DNA from: Candidatus Anaerobutyricum avicola | GTDB lineage: Bacteria > Bacillota > Clostridia > Lachnospirales > Lachnospiraceae | Direction of reading: 5' to 3' | DNA length: 64,000 bases | Assembly (NCBI GenBank): GCA_019113845.1 | Contig: DXGQ01000043.1 | Coordinates: 1 to 64,000, forward strand | Part shown: positions 35,501-41,729 of the stretch, piece after piece | Layout of the letters: every line of letters begins with the position of its first letter | How positions within the stretch are numbered: the stretch's first letter is position 1 | Notes under the pieces: model-generated | What the model was told of the DNA's origin: nothing | What the model saw: only the letters and a program-made list of their open reading frames with translations | Databases searched by the model: none | Translations under genes and position numbers: made by a program

Positions 35501-37537
35501 ATCCGCCGCCAATTTTCCTGTTCCGGAAATCAGATTCCAGTTCTTATCGTATGTATTTTCTATGTAACCCATCACAGACAACTTAGGCAAAACGTTAAAC
35601 TTGTCTGTCGTCACAGCGGTCATTGCCTTTACATCCCATGTATCAGCATATTTCTCCAAACAATCTACACGCCCCGTATATTCATTTGCGTCCGATACAT
35701 TTTTCTTATATTTGCTCCACCTTGAATCATCATCCAACCAGTTCGCTCTTCCTATGCCTACCGTTCCACGAACTGTATAATTATGTGTTTTTGCATCTTC
35801 TTTAATGCTGATTTCAACCGGAAATAAAGCGCTTTTCAACGACCAGTTTCCAGGGAAGAACTCTAATACTCCGCTATCCTCATCTGCTGCACCGGAAATA
35901 TCTTCACCTAAAATTAAAGTTCCACCAGTACCAACGCCCTCTTCTTCTGGAGCCGGAGGTTCTACCACAGTCACTTCGCAAGTCACTTCATCTCCATCAG
36001 CCGCTCTTCCTATAATTGTTGTAATTCCCGGTGAAATACCATTAACCTTAACAAGACCTGTTGCTTTCCATGTTTCGTACATTCCTTCTTCCGTTTCATA
36101 TTTTATCGGGTATGTTCCCAAAACAAATCCTCTGCCTTCAACCGTTGCAATTGATTCATCAGAAGATGTCCATGTGATAGAATCAGTCAATGTTTTTAAA
36201 CTCTCCAAATCTTTTGCAGAAGCTGTTGGTGTTAAAAATCCATATTTTCCTACTTCTACAGAAAAAACGCTACCGCATTGGAAATCTTCGGAAGGATTTG
36301 GGTTGTCTGGTTCTTCTGGATTCTCTGGGGCAGTGCTGTTGTAATGAATGGTGGCATTTGTTAAATCTTCATTTTCAGAACCAATTTCAATATTATTCCA
36401 TTCGTTTTTACTGCCGCTATAGTAAACATCAGTCAAACTACTACAGTTTTGAAATGCAGCCCATCCTATTTCCGTCACGCTATTTGGAATCGTTATTTCT
36501 TTCAAACTACTACAGCTGGTAAATCCACTAATTTTCGTCACACTGTTTGGAATATTTATTTCTGTCAAACTACTACAGCCTTGAAACGTCCCTGCCCCTA
36601 TGAACGTCACACTGTCTGGAATATTTATTTCTGTCAAACTACTACAGTAAAGAAATGCATTATTCCCTATGGACGTCACACTGTCTGGAATATTTATTTT
36701 CGTCAAACTATTACAGTCTTCAAATGCAAAATCATTTATGGACGTCACATTGTCTGGAATATTTATTTTTTCCAAACTATTACAGTTGCTAAATGCATAC
36801 ACCCCTATAGACATCACACTGTCTGGAATATTCATTTCTGTCAAACTACTACAGTAAAGAAATGCAAAATCATTTATGGACGTCACACTGTCCGGAATAT
36901 TTATTTCTGTCAAACTACTACATCCTTTAAATGCCCCGCTCCCTATGGACGTCACACTGTCTGGAATATTTATTTCTATCAAACTACCACATTCAGCAAA
37001 TGCACTATCCCCTATGGACGTCACACTGTCTGGAATATTTATTTCTGTCAAACTACTACAGTAAAGAAATGCAAAATCATTTATGGACGTCACACTGTCT
37101 GGAATATTTATTTCTATCAAACTACCACATCCAGCAAATGCAGCATCCCCTATAGACGTCACACTGTCTGGAATATTTATTTCTGTCAAACTACTATAAC
37201 TATTATAAAAGGCAGAATAAAATGCACACTCCCCTATAGAAGTAACTCCTTCCGAAATTATAACTTTATAAATCTTCTTTCTTATCCAATACCAAGGAGC
37301 ATAGAGTTCATGCATATCCCAATTATCCATCTCTCCAGTCCCAGAAATCGTTAACGTGCCATCATTTGACAACTCCCAAGTTAAGTTTTTTCCACAAGTA
37401 CCATTTGTCGGTTCTGTTTCTTCTGCATACACCTCCATTACAAATTGCAGACCTTCTACTGGAATCATGCCCATGACCATAATGACAACCAGACTAATCC
37501 CAATCACCTGTTTTACTTTTCTAAGAATATTTCTCAT
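32558..37537 (-). CDS. Giant BspA-like leucine-rich-repeat surface protein
   Basis: A 1659-residue secreted protein. The signal peptide (about 1-40) is followed by about a dozen LRR_5 units of 23 residues (about 95-400; consensus SLTEINIPDSVTSIGDAAFAGC). A BIG2-like fold lies at about 420-520 and a long beta-rich central part at 530-1330. CARDB-like adhesion repeats (about 1330-1460) lead to a Pro/Thr/Ser linker and a basic C-terminal LRR_5 block (about 1540-1659). Proteins of this type bind host or bacterial surfaces. GGGAGGAG precedes the ATG at 37537; the open frame upstream lacks a ribosome site. It is transcribed alone, divergent from an HTH regulator. Confidence 0.87.
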   Translation of the reverse strand: MRNILRKVKQVIGISLVVIMVMGMIPVEGLQFVMEVYAEETEPTNGTCGKNLTWELSNDGTLTISGTGEMDNWDMHELYAPWYWIRKKIYKVIISEGVTSIGECAFYSAFYNSYSSLTEINIPDSVTSIGDAAFAGCGSLIEINIPDSVTSINDFAFLYCSSLTEINIPDSVTSIGDSAFAECGSLIEINIPDSVTSIGSGAFKGCSSLTEINIPDSVTSINDFAFLYCSSLTEMNIPDSVMSIGVYAFSNCNSLEKINIPDNVTSINDFAFEDCNSLTKINIPDSVTSIGNNAFLYCSSLTEINIPDSVTFIGAGTFQGCSSLTEINIPNSVTKISGFTSCSSLKEITIPNSVTEIGWAAFQNCSSLTDVYYSGSKNEWNNIEIGSENEDLTNATIHYNSTAPENPEEPDNPNPSEDFQCGSVFSVEVGKYGFLTPTASAKDLESLKTLTDSITWTSSDESIATVEGRGFVLGTYPIKYETEEGMYETWKATGLVKVNGISPGITTIIGRAADGDEVTCEVTVVEPPAPEEEGVGTGGTLILGEDISGAADEDSGVLEFFPGNWSLKSALFPVEISIKEDAKTHNYTVRGTVGIGRANWLDDDSRWSKYKKNVSDANEYTGRVDCLEKYADTWDVKAMTAVTTDKFNVLPKLSVMGYIENTYDKNWNLISGTGKLAADAKWEGSINWQFITPIGPLYLNLKGSGALTGNLGPKYNYNEKKLDIVDGSLKMTPSVALEGGYGIDKVATVGAEGSLSLPISLIPATKGDLEAKAALNVNLIFVIDYSHDLAKLTVPLWDTTTTNKLRSKSIQARKGTEFSVGTLTEIDTSSLNDVSAWNTGNRQKVSARTRSAVTNIEVTLLDGVLGGSLPMQAEVGGKRVLVFQSYDSDRSTLNSPVLMYSVYENSAWSEPKAVWDTGTADMYADMKVVDGKLALVWQKEKAETTGDVTNDSENVLKQLAQNSEICFAVFDEETNTFSDPVYVTNNDSYDMMPRICDDSDKIVLSWVRNDANNLMQETGTNTIYTTTWNGTSFDAETELVKASGTVDDYVLYKNGDAHEAVLAGQSNEMMAMFNTDGQVIEELSDLFMFSEDGSISSLQYVDGQVVCVSNGTLYAYNPVDKTVETYLAGESAFGTEIQYASNGDKSGYVWSLYDEETGTGSIVASMKTENGYSEPVTLYEKENTIWRYVSPTIDENGNWQFVVNAENVANGTHSLVSIVKVPKTGVALTGASVDENDKVNGETGVDYFLMNTGDTPVTELELTITLADGKTVTKKVPVNILPGEDAVGTVYVDLSDVDTKQNVQISISGEEQTDNSECTVEDTVGLPDVSVTGSYIQDGENIQVTAVVANKSITDTEVLLTLFSDETQRTELGKKDNITLKAKENQSISFTVPKNKIVYNENDAAYLTLKAETVGGDYEEDNNIAYVVLYKEKAPETDPGDSTGSSGTENETPTTGTTEIPYQPSGSGNNSAYQTTPVPHNGSQSIPPAGTILTDSRTNAAYMVTEPGISVAYTKNLNTKAKAITISSAVTFGDVTYQVTSIGNNAFKNNKKLKKVTIAGSVTSIGNAAFRNCGKLKKIVIPAKVEKIGKKAFYNCKNLRSIIVRAKNLTARSVGSKAFTKAGSKDYRRLKVKVPAKKYGTYRKIFRKKGLSSEARMTR
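36472..37200 (-). repeat. Array of 69-bp coding repeats (LRR units)
   Basis: About ten tandem copies of a 69-base unit, recognisable by CTGTCTGGAATATTTATTT at fixed spacing. They encode the 23-residue LRR units. Near-identity between units suggests recent expansion or gene conversion. Confidence 0.85.
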
Positions 37538-37720
37538 ACTTCTCCTCCCATATTTTTTTACATTTACTCTCAACATTTCTTTGTCTCATTTTTATTTACA
37601 ACATATTATACACTTTTTGTCTCATTTTTCACCCCTTCTTGCAAAACATGCACAAAAATCGGCATATAATGCACTTTTAATCATGCATCTTGATACATTC
37701 CCTTTTTTCTTTTTATTAAA

Positions 37721-37749
37721 ATTATAGTCACTTTTCTGACTATAATCAA
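37721..37749. promoter_or_regulatory. Palindromic operator overlapping a minus-strand promoter between the BspA-like gene and the HTH gene
   Basis: ATTATAGTCA (37721-37730) and TGACTATAAT (37737-37746) form a perfect 10-base inverted repeat with a 6-base centre. On the minus strand TTGATT (37749-37744), a 17-base spacer and TATAAT (37726-37721) form a good promoter toward the BspA-like gene. The site is 55 bases before the HTH gene. A second possible minus -10 (TATAAT) is at 37610-37605, between two copies of AAAATGAGACAAA. Confidence 0.6.
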
Positions 37750-37800
37750 GAATCAAACCATATATTATGCTCATCCTAAAACATACAGGAGGTGGCATCG

Positions 37801-38019
37801 GTGATCGAATATAGTCCGTTTTGGAGAACATTAAAAAATTCTAAAGAAACAACTTACACATTAATTAATCACCATCACATCTCCAGCGCCACCATCGATA
37901 AACTCCGTAAAAACAAACCTATGAATACTACCACCATCAACGACCTATGCCGCATTCTTGACTGCAATGTAGCTGATATTCTCAATTACGTACCATCTGA
38001 CACAGATCAGCCTTTGTAA
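37801..38019 (+). CDS. Small Cro/C1-type HTH regulator
   Basis: A 72-residue protein that is all DNA-binding domain. The helix-turn-helix lies in ETTYTLINHHHISSATIDKLRKNK, followed by the typical TTINDLCRILDCNVADILNY. Small XRE proteins of this kind usually repress their own and neighbouring promoters. GTG at 37801 is taken as the start because AGGAGG lies 8 bases before it. The palindrome at 37721-37746 is a plausible operator, which would make it a regulator of the BspA-like surface protein. A partial copy of its 3' end lies at 39645-39711. Confidence 0.85.
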   Translation: MIEYSPFWRTLKNSKETTYTLINHHHISSATIDKLRKNKPMNTTTINDLCRILDCNVADILNYVPSDTDQPL

Positions 38020-38055
38020 AAAGGCAGAAAAAAACTGCCACACCATGCGATGTAG
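37954..38055 (+). repeat. Direct repeat, copy 1 (3' end of the HTH gene and downstream hairpin)
   Basis: About 100 bases matching 39645-39747 closely from ATTCTT onwards, including the codons for YVPSDTDQPL, the stop and the following GGCAG-A7-CTGCC hairpin. The toxin-antitoxin operon lies between the two copies. Confidence 0.85.
38018..38039 (-). terminator. Terminator of the toxin-antitoxin operon
   Basis: A short stem GGCAG / CTGCC (38023-38027 with 38035-38039) with a 7-base loop, followed on the minus strand by TTTTT. It lies about 80 bases past the antitoxin stop. The stem is short, so efficiency is uncertain. Confidence 0.45.
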
Positions 38056-38116
38056 CAGTTCTGCTGCTTGCCAACACAAATTGCTCATGTGTGCCGGCAC
38101 AGGACGAAATATTAAT

Positions 38117-39127
38117 TTATGATGCTTTAGCAAGCATATCATTGATATATGCCCTCAACCCGGTTTCCGTAGCTATATCATACTCCTGATTCACAGCAAT
38201 ATAGTATTTCATAATCCGGTCTTTTGACAGAAGTTCACTGGATGGAATGCTTTCCCCGTAACCTTTTCTGGCTTCTATCCACGGCGTCTCATTATGAGTA
38301 ATCTTCTCCAGAACCTTTCCTCCATACATTCCAAATGTATTTACGACAAGATCAATTACTTTTTTTTCATCATCTGTCAGTGCATCTTCGGTTCCTTCCA
38401 AGAGTGCAAAACGCGCATCATCGATTGGATTATACTTAAAATCTCTGAACAAATCATATACTTCCGGATAAACCGGACCATGGATCCATGCCCTGCAGTC
38501 TTCCACGAAGATAGGTTTTCCATATAATGCCAAGTAAACGCCCTGGATAAAATAGAGCAGTTTCTGCAGCATAAGAGGAGTTACTTCTTCCAATTTTTTA
38601 AAGACATATGCAATTACTCTGAGCATCTTATGTGACACAGAAAAAAGGCGCTCTATACTATCCGCTGCCGTCATAGTTTTTTTATACGCCGTATCTGTCA
38701 GCTTATCCCTGTTTTCAATCAGTTTCTGTTTCATATACGCCGGAGAAGTCAAGGCTGTTTTGACAACATCTGAATACTCTTTGGATGGTATCTGACCTTC
38801 AAGATATCGGGATATTGTCACCTCTCCAAATCCAAGTGCAAGAGAAAGAGGCGCCTTACCAATCTTATAAATTTTCATAAGCTTTTCGATATCATCAATC
38901 GATACAATTCCTTCCGCTGCCCTGTACTGTTCATCAATCTCCTGTACATTCTTATCGATGAGTCCAGGTACGCTTACCTCCTCACCACACTCAGCACAGA
39001 TAGCTACGGTAATTCCAAATGTATAATCTTTATTCCTTATCGTCTTCTCAATATCTTTTTTTTGTAAAACGTATTCTGTTTCTTTTCTGCACTCTATGCA
39101 GAAGTCTCTTCTTTTTTTCCCTGCCAT
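38117..39127 (-). CDS. MqsA-like zinc-finger/HTH antitoxin fused to a Panacea (SocA/DUF4065) domain
   Basis: A 336-residue protein in three parts. A zinc finger (about 1-55) has two CxxC pairs, CIECRKETEY and CAECGEE. An MqsA-type HTH follows (about 75-125: IYKIGKAPLSLALGFGEVTISRYLEGQIP). A Panacea domain spans about 165-336 (MLQKLLYFIQGVYLALYGKPIFVEDCRAWIHGPVYPEVY). Panacea is known as an antitoxin domain that neutralises varied toxins. The gene lies 23 bases after the toxin gene. The HTH very likely binds the palindrome in the operon promoter. ATG at 39127 is chosen (GAGG 8 bases before); GTG at 39136 is an alternative. Confidence 0.85.
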   Translation of the reverse strand: MAGKKRRDFCIECRKETEYVLQKKDIEKTIRNKDYTFGITVAICAECGEEVSVPGLIDKNVQEIDEQYRAAEGIVSIDDIEKLMKIYKIGKAPLSLALGFGEVTISRYLEGQIPSKEYSDVVKTALTSPAYMKQKLIENRDKLTDTAYKKTMTAADSIERLFSVSHKMLRVIAYVFKKLEEVTPLMLQKLLYFIQGVYLALYGKPIFVEDCRAWIHGPVYPEVYDLFRDFKYNPIDDARFALLEGTEDALTDDEKKVIDLVVNTFGMYGGKVLEKITHNETPWIEARKGYGESIPSSELLSKDRIMKYYIAVNQEYDIATETGLRAYINDMLAKAS

Positions 39128-39150
39128 AATAGCCACCTCTCTCCTCTTAA

Positions 39151-39537
39151 TTATTTGAAATAGTATGTAAGCGGGTACTTCTGCTTATGAAATGAAATCA
39201 CAATCACAAAACAGTTCTCCAACTTGTTAAATTTAATATAAAGGGATACTGTTTTCTCTTCATTTCCACTTCTCTCCAACAGAGTGACATCTTTACCAAA
39301 TACATACAGTCTTTCATGCTCAAAGCCTCTATGTTCATTTTGAAGAATCTCGGAAAAATCCTTTGCAGTCAGGCTCAATATAATTTCCTTTGCTCTCGCT
39401 TCATCAATTACATAATCCAGAAACAGATCAACATTATCCTTTCGTTTACTATTCCTAGAAATCCGATATCTATCTTTTCCAACAGCTTCTTTTATTTCAA
39501 AAAGATACTGCTCTATATCTTTTTTATCTATATTCAA
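39151..39537 (-). CDS. MqsR-like toxin
   Basis: A 128-residue protein, first gene of the toxin-antitoxin operon. The C-terminal half follows the MqsR pattern: AKEIILSLTAKDFSEIL, then VSLYIKFNKLENCFVIVISFHKQK, where MqsR has a comparable strand-turn-strand ending in an SF motif. MqsR is an RNase of RelE-like fold that cuts mRNA at GCU. The N-terminus is longer than in E. coli MqsR (98 residues). The start is a TTG with GGAGG 8 bases upstream. The toxin-first order matches mqsRA. Assignment rests on this pattern and on its partner. Confidence 0.72.
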   Translation of the reverse strand: MNIDKKDIEQYLFEIKEAVGKDRYRISRNSKRKDNVDLFLDYVIDEARAKEIILSLTAKDFSEILQNEHRGFEHERLYVFGKDVTLLERSGNEEKTVSLYIKFNKLENCFVIVISFHKQKYPLTYYFK

Positions 39538-39586
39538 TATTTCATCCTCCGCAGAGCATATAATATGTTTTTATCTTTTCATCATC

Positions 39587-39628
39587 ATTATAACCTTATG
39601 ATAGGTTTTCGTCAATACTCTATCATAA
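39587..39628 (-). promoter_or_regulatory. Promoter and operator of the toxin-antitoxin operon
   Basis: On the minus strand there is TTGACG (39615-39610), a 17-base spacer and TATAAT (39592-39587). The spacer area contains AACCT-N6-AGGTT (39592-39607), like the AACCT/AGGTT arms known for MqsA operators, though those have a shorter centre. A second inverted pair TTATGATAG / CTATCATAA (39596-39604 with 39620-39628) covers the -35 box. Confidence 0.72.
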
Positions 39629-39644
39629 ATAGTACTAAAAGTTT

Positions 39645-39711
39645 TATTCTTAACTGCAATGTAGATGATATCCTTAATTATGTACCATCTGACACAGATC
39701 AGCCTTTGTAA
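39645..39711 (+). pseudogene. Remnant of a duplicated HTH regulator 3' end
   Basis: The frame here reads LNCNVDDILNYVPSDTDQPL and a stop, nearly the same as the C-terminus of the HTH protein at 37801-38019. The DNA-binding part is missing, and the sequence upstream is the toxin-antitoxin promoter. A longer open frame on this strand (from 39316) is antisense to the toxin gene and is not considered real. Confidence 0.75.
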
Positions 39712-39747
39712 AAAGGCAGAAAAAAACTGCCACACCATTTGATGTGA
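39645..39747 (+). repeat. Direct repeat, copy 2
   Basis: Partner of 37954-38055. It includes the same 3' coding end and the same GGCAG-A7-CTGCC hairpin, then diverges after CACACCAT. Together the copies bracket the toxin-antitoxin operon. Confidence 0.85.
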
Positions 39748-39792
39748 CAGCTCTATACCACCATTGCTTAAAAAATCTCTTTTATTCTTATA

Positions 39793-39820
39793 TTGACATT
39801 CCTCTTCCTTCTGCTACAAT
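39793..39820 (+). promoter_or_regulatory. Promoter of the antisense antitoxin RNA
   Basis: Consensus TTGACA (39793-39798), a 16-base spacer and TACAAT (39815-39820). It points toward the 3' end of the holin-like toxin gene, the usual arrangement for type I antitoxin RNAs. No plus-strand coding gene follows it. Confidence 0.72.
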
Positions 39821-39826
39821 AAGTGT

Positions 39827-39950
39827 AACAAATCATACAGCCGGAAGATAGATAAAGCCTATCCGTCCCGGCTGATCAATTCAATTTGATTTATAGTAAA
39901 TAAGTCGCCATTAATCCGTGCCAAGGGACAGGGCGGCTTACTTACTTTTC
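39827..39950 (+). ncRNA. Predicted antisense RNA antitoxin for the holin-like toxin
   Basis: The RNA would begin about 7 bases after the TACAAT box. It would form a strong stem CAGCCGG / CCGGCTG (39838-39844 with 39868-39874) with an inner GATAG/CTATC pair. A second stem, TAAGTCGCC / GGCGGCTTA (39901-39909 with 39932-39940), overlaps the toxin stop codon. Pairing with the toxin mRNA 3' region would follow the RatA/TxpA model. Both ends are estimates. Confidence 0.55.
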
Positions 39951-40018
39951 AGATTAAGAATCGCAACAATCAAAAGACCTATCGTCAATATGACCATTAA
40001 TTCCTCATATGTACTCAT
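39938..40018 (-). CDS. Holin-like type I toxin peptide
   Basis: A 26-residue hydrophobic peptide, MSTYEELMVILTIGLLIVAI then LNLKSK. It has one membrane helix and a short basic tail, matching the putative holin-like toxin family of Firmicutes (TxpA/BsrG-like type I toxins). GGAGG lies 9 bases before the ATG. The stop codon lies in a stem-loop shared with the antisense RNA. Such peptides depolarise or disturb the membrane when the antisense RNA is lost. 40019-40152 holds only its leader; a toxin promoter could not be picked out. Confidence 0.85.
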   Translation of the reverse strand: MSTYEELMVILTIGLLIVAILNLKSK

Positions 40019-40152
40019 AAGCATCATCCTCCTGTAAATACTCAGGACAGATGGCAAGCACGCCCTCCGGCTGCATCAAGAACACGGATTCCACATTGAC
40101 ATCCAACAAATTTCTACTACAGGGGCAAGATCCGCAGAATCATTCCTAAATC

Positions 40153-40470
40153 CTATCTTCTCAGGATTAGCTTGACTGCGTCAATCAGATCCTCGCTAAA
40201 CCCTTCTAACTCGTCCATGGTAATGATTCCATTGCCTACGAAAGAAGCAATATCCCATAGTGCATCCGATTTTGTTACCCGTAGCTGAACTCCTGGACTC
40301 TTCTTGTCCTTACGAATCCGCTCCTCCAGCTCCCAAAAGTGATCTGACGCTTTCCCCGGACTACTCAGCAACTCAATATATTTTTTCGTAAGCCTTTCCA
40401 TGAAATGCTCCTGCCATTTCGGCAGCCTCTCACGGTATAGCTTCCAGTCTTTTTTTGAAATTTCAACCAC
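40153..40470 (-). CDS. Small conserved-looking protein, unknown function
   Basis: A 105-residue charged, mostly helical protein without signal peptide or membrane segment (KKDWKLYRERLPKWQEHFME; DHFWELEERIRKDKKSPGV; DELEGFSEDLIDAVKLILRR). The C-terminal part reads like a helical hairpin. It begins with GTG, with GGAGGGAG 6 bases before it, and overlaps the preceding 62-residue gene by 8 bases, so the two are translationally coupled. I do not recognise the family, though similar short proteins are common in accessory regions of gut Clostridia. Confidence 0.7.
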   Translation of the reverse strand: MVEISKKDWKLYRERLPKWQEHFMERLTKKYIELLSSPGKASDHFWELEERIRKDKKSPGVQLRVTKSDALWDIASFVGNGIITMDELEGFSEDLIDAVKLILRR

Positions 40471-40651
40471 AGCAAACTCCCTCCTTCTTTATATTTCTAT
40501 AATATGGCAGTGTGTCCGACCAATATTCATTTAATGGATTCATTCTCTTGAGTGGCTTTTTTTCTTTTGCAATCTCCCAGTTTTGCATAAGCTCGTCTTT
40601 GTGAACCATCTTACCATAAATAGTTACAGAATACCATCCAAAGATTTCCAC
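40463..40651 (-). CDS. Small protein of unknown function, possibly 5'-truncated
   Basis: A 62-residue frame (MEIFGWYSVTIYGKM to RNIKKEGVCCG) coupled to the following 105-residue gene by overlap. The only start is a GTG in an A-rich context with no ribosome site, and an in-frame stop lies three codons further upstream. This may be a gene that has lost its 5' end. A hairpin at about 40666-40697 (GTGGCGCCC / GGGCGTCAC, one mismatch) marks the upstream border. No function can be assigned. Confidence 0.5.
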   Translation of the reverse strand: MEIFGWYSVTIYGKMVHKDELMQNWEIAKEKKPLKRMNPLNEYWSDTLPYYRNIKKEGVCCG

Positions 40652-40756
40652 ATTTTTTTAATTTCTGTGGCGCCCCGTCGAAAGGCAGGGCGTCACTTTT
40701 ACGTAAGAAGGTTCTTTGATGTTACGGGCGCAACTCTATTTTCTATTTAACGAGTA

Positions 40757-41086
40757 TTAACAGGACTTTTCGGATGGCAAATACTCCCTTTCTTTCCCCT
40801 GCCGGCCTGCCAGTATGAGCACGCCAAGTATCATACCGAGCTTCCTGTTCCGGTGGCATCTATGGTTAAGAACGGGGTTGTCAGACAGATTTCTCCTTTC
40901 GGGACAGATTCCGTAACATTGATTTTTGTATTGATTCTCACATTGACATTTTGCCTTGTCCGTTTCGGTTTCCGTCATTCCGCTTCCGGCATTCACGCGT
41001 TTCGGCGGCAGGTGGTGTTTTCTCTGCAGGCAGACCGGGTCGAGTTCGTAGATGGTATTTCCCTCGAGAATGAGATTTTCGTTCAT
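40757..41086 (-). CDS. Cys-containing small protein of unknown function
   Basis: A 109-residue frame starting MNENLILEGNTIYELDPVC. The N-terminus (LILEGNTIYELD) reads like a real protein. The later part is rich in Cys, Asn, Lys and Arg (KCQCENQYKNQCYGICPERR) and ends with a weak hydrophobic stretch (LGMILGVLILAG). AAAGGAAC lies 10 bases before the ATG. An overlapping plus-strand frame (40853-41155) has no ribosome site and is rejected. The second half may be out of frame after an indel. Confidence 0.5.
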   Translation of the reverse strand: MNENLILEGNTIYELDPVCLQRKHHLPPKRVNAGSGMTETETDKAKCQCENQYKNQCYGICPERRNLSDNPVLNHRCHRNRKLGMILGVLILAGRQGKEREYLPSEKSC

Positions 41087-41177
41087 AACTTTTTCGTTCC
41101 TTTCATAGGATGGTGTAAAGCAGCAGAAATCATTTCTGCATATATTACTATATGAAGGATATTCCAAGGAGGATATT

Positions 41178-41729
41178 ATGAGTTCCAATGTTTCCCGTCA
41201 GGAGTCTCCTCTTTCCCGTCTTCTGGAAGACGATACGCTGACCATTATGGAGACCATTCTCCCTTACTGCCGTCCGCATCTGGCGAAATTGCTGGCAGTG
41301 CAGATGAAGATTCTGGAGATTCAGAAGATCATGTCCGGTTTTGACGATGAACCCCGGCTGCGGGCCTGCGGCTTTGAGGAGCCTTCGGCGGATGTGGAGT
41401 CGGTACTGCGTTCTTTAAGAAATTCTGTCTCGGAGGAGAAGGCGCAGCAGATCGACGCCATCCTGAACTTTATGCGGTTTTCCCGGATGTATCAGAGCTG
41501 GCAGCAGACGATGGAGAGTCATCCGGAGCTTAAGCAGCTTCTGAGCCAGAGCTTTGCTTCCGCCAGCCGGAGCGCCGGGGAGAGTCCGGCGGAAGCAAAA
41601 GGGGCCGGCTCCGGGAATCCCCTTGCCGACCCTTCGTTATTTATGATGTTGAGTTCTGCCATGAATCATAATGGCAATGTGGATATGAATGAGATTCTTT
41701 CCGCTCTCATGAAGAAGCAGACGAACTGA
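41178..41729 (+). CDS. Helical protein of unknown function at the edge of the signalling cluster
   Basis: A 183-residue soluble protein, mainly helical (TIMETILPYCRPHLAKLLAVQMKILEIQKIM; QIDAILNFMRFSRMYQSWQQTME). A Ser/Ala/Gly-rich linker (about 128-150) leads to a short C-terminal helix (MNEILSALMKK). AAGGAGG lies before the ATG. It is divergent from the 109-residue gene, and its 3' end overlaps the next minus-strand gene by 23 bases. The upstream region has GCAGAAAT-c-ATTTCTGC (41123-41139), a possible operator. I do not recognise the family. Confidence 0.75.
   Translation: MSSNVSRQESPLSRLLEDDTLTIMETILPYCRPHLAKLLAVQMKILEIQKIMSGFDDEPRLRACGFEEPSADVESVLRSLRNSVSEEKAQQIDAILNFMRFSRMYQSWQQTMESHPELKQLLSQSFASASRSAGESPAEAKGAGSGNPLADPSLFMMLSSAMNHNGNVDMNEILSALMKKQTN

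Noticed and set aside
36472-37200. Regularly spaced repeats that look like a CRISPR array
   Set aside because: The period is 69 bases throughout, the spacer part is also conserved, and the whole region is an open frame of LRR units. No cas genes are present.
36449-37354. Plus-strand frame of 301 codons with a repeated RHTVWNIYFCQTTT-like motif
   Set aside because: It is the antisense of the LRR repeats of the BspA-like gene. The periodicity comes from the 69-base coding repeat, and there is no ribosome site or sensible protein character.
39316-39711. Plus-strand frame of 131 codons ending in the HTH C-terminus
   Set aside because: Most of it is antisense to the toxin gene and its promoter. 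Only the last part, a duplicated 3' end, is meaningful.
40853-41155. Plus-strand frame of 100 codons
   Set aside because: No ribosome site and low protein character. The minus-strand frame starting at 41086 has a better start.
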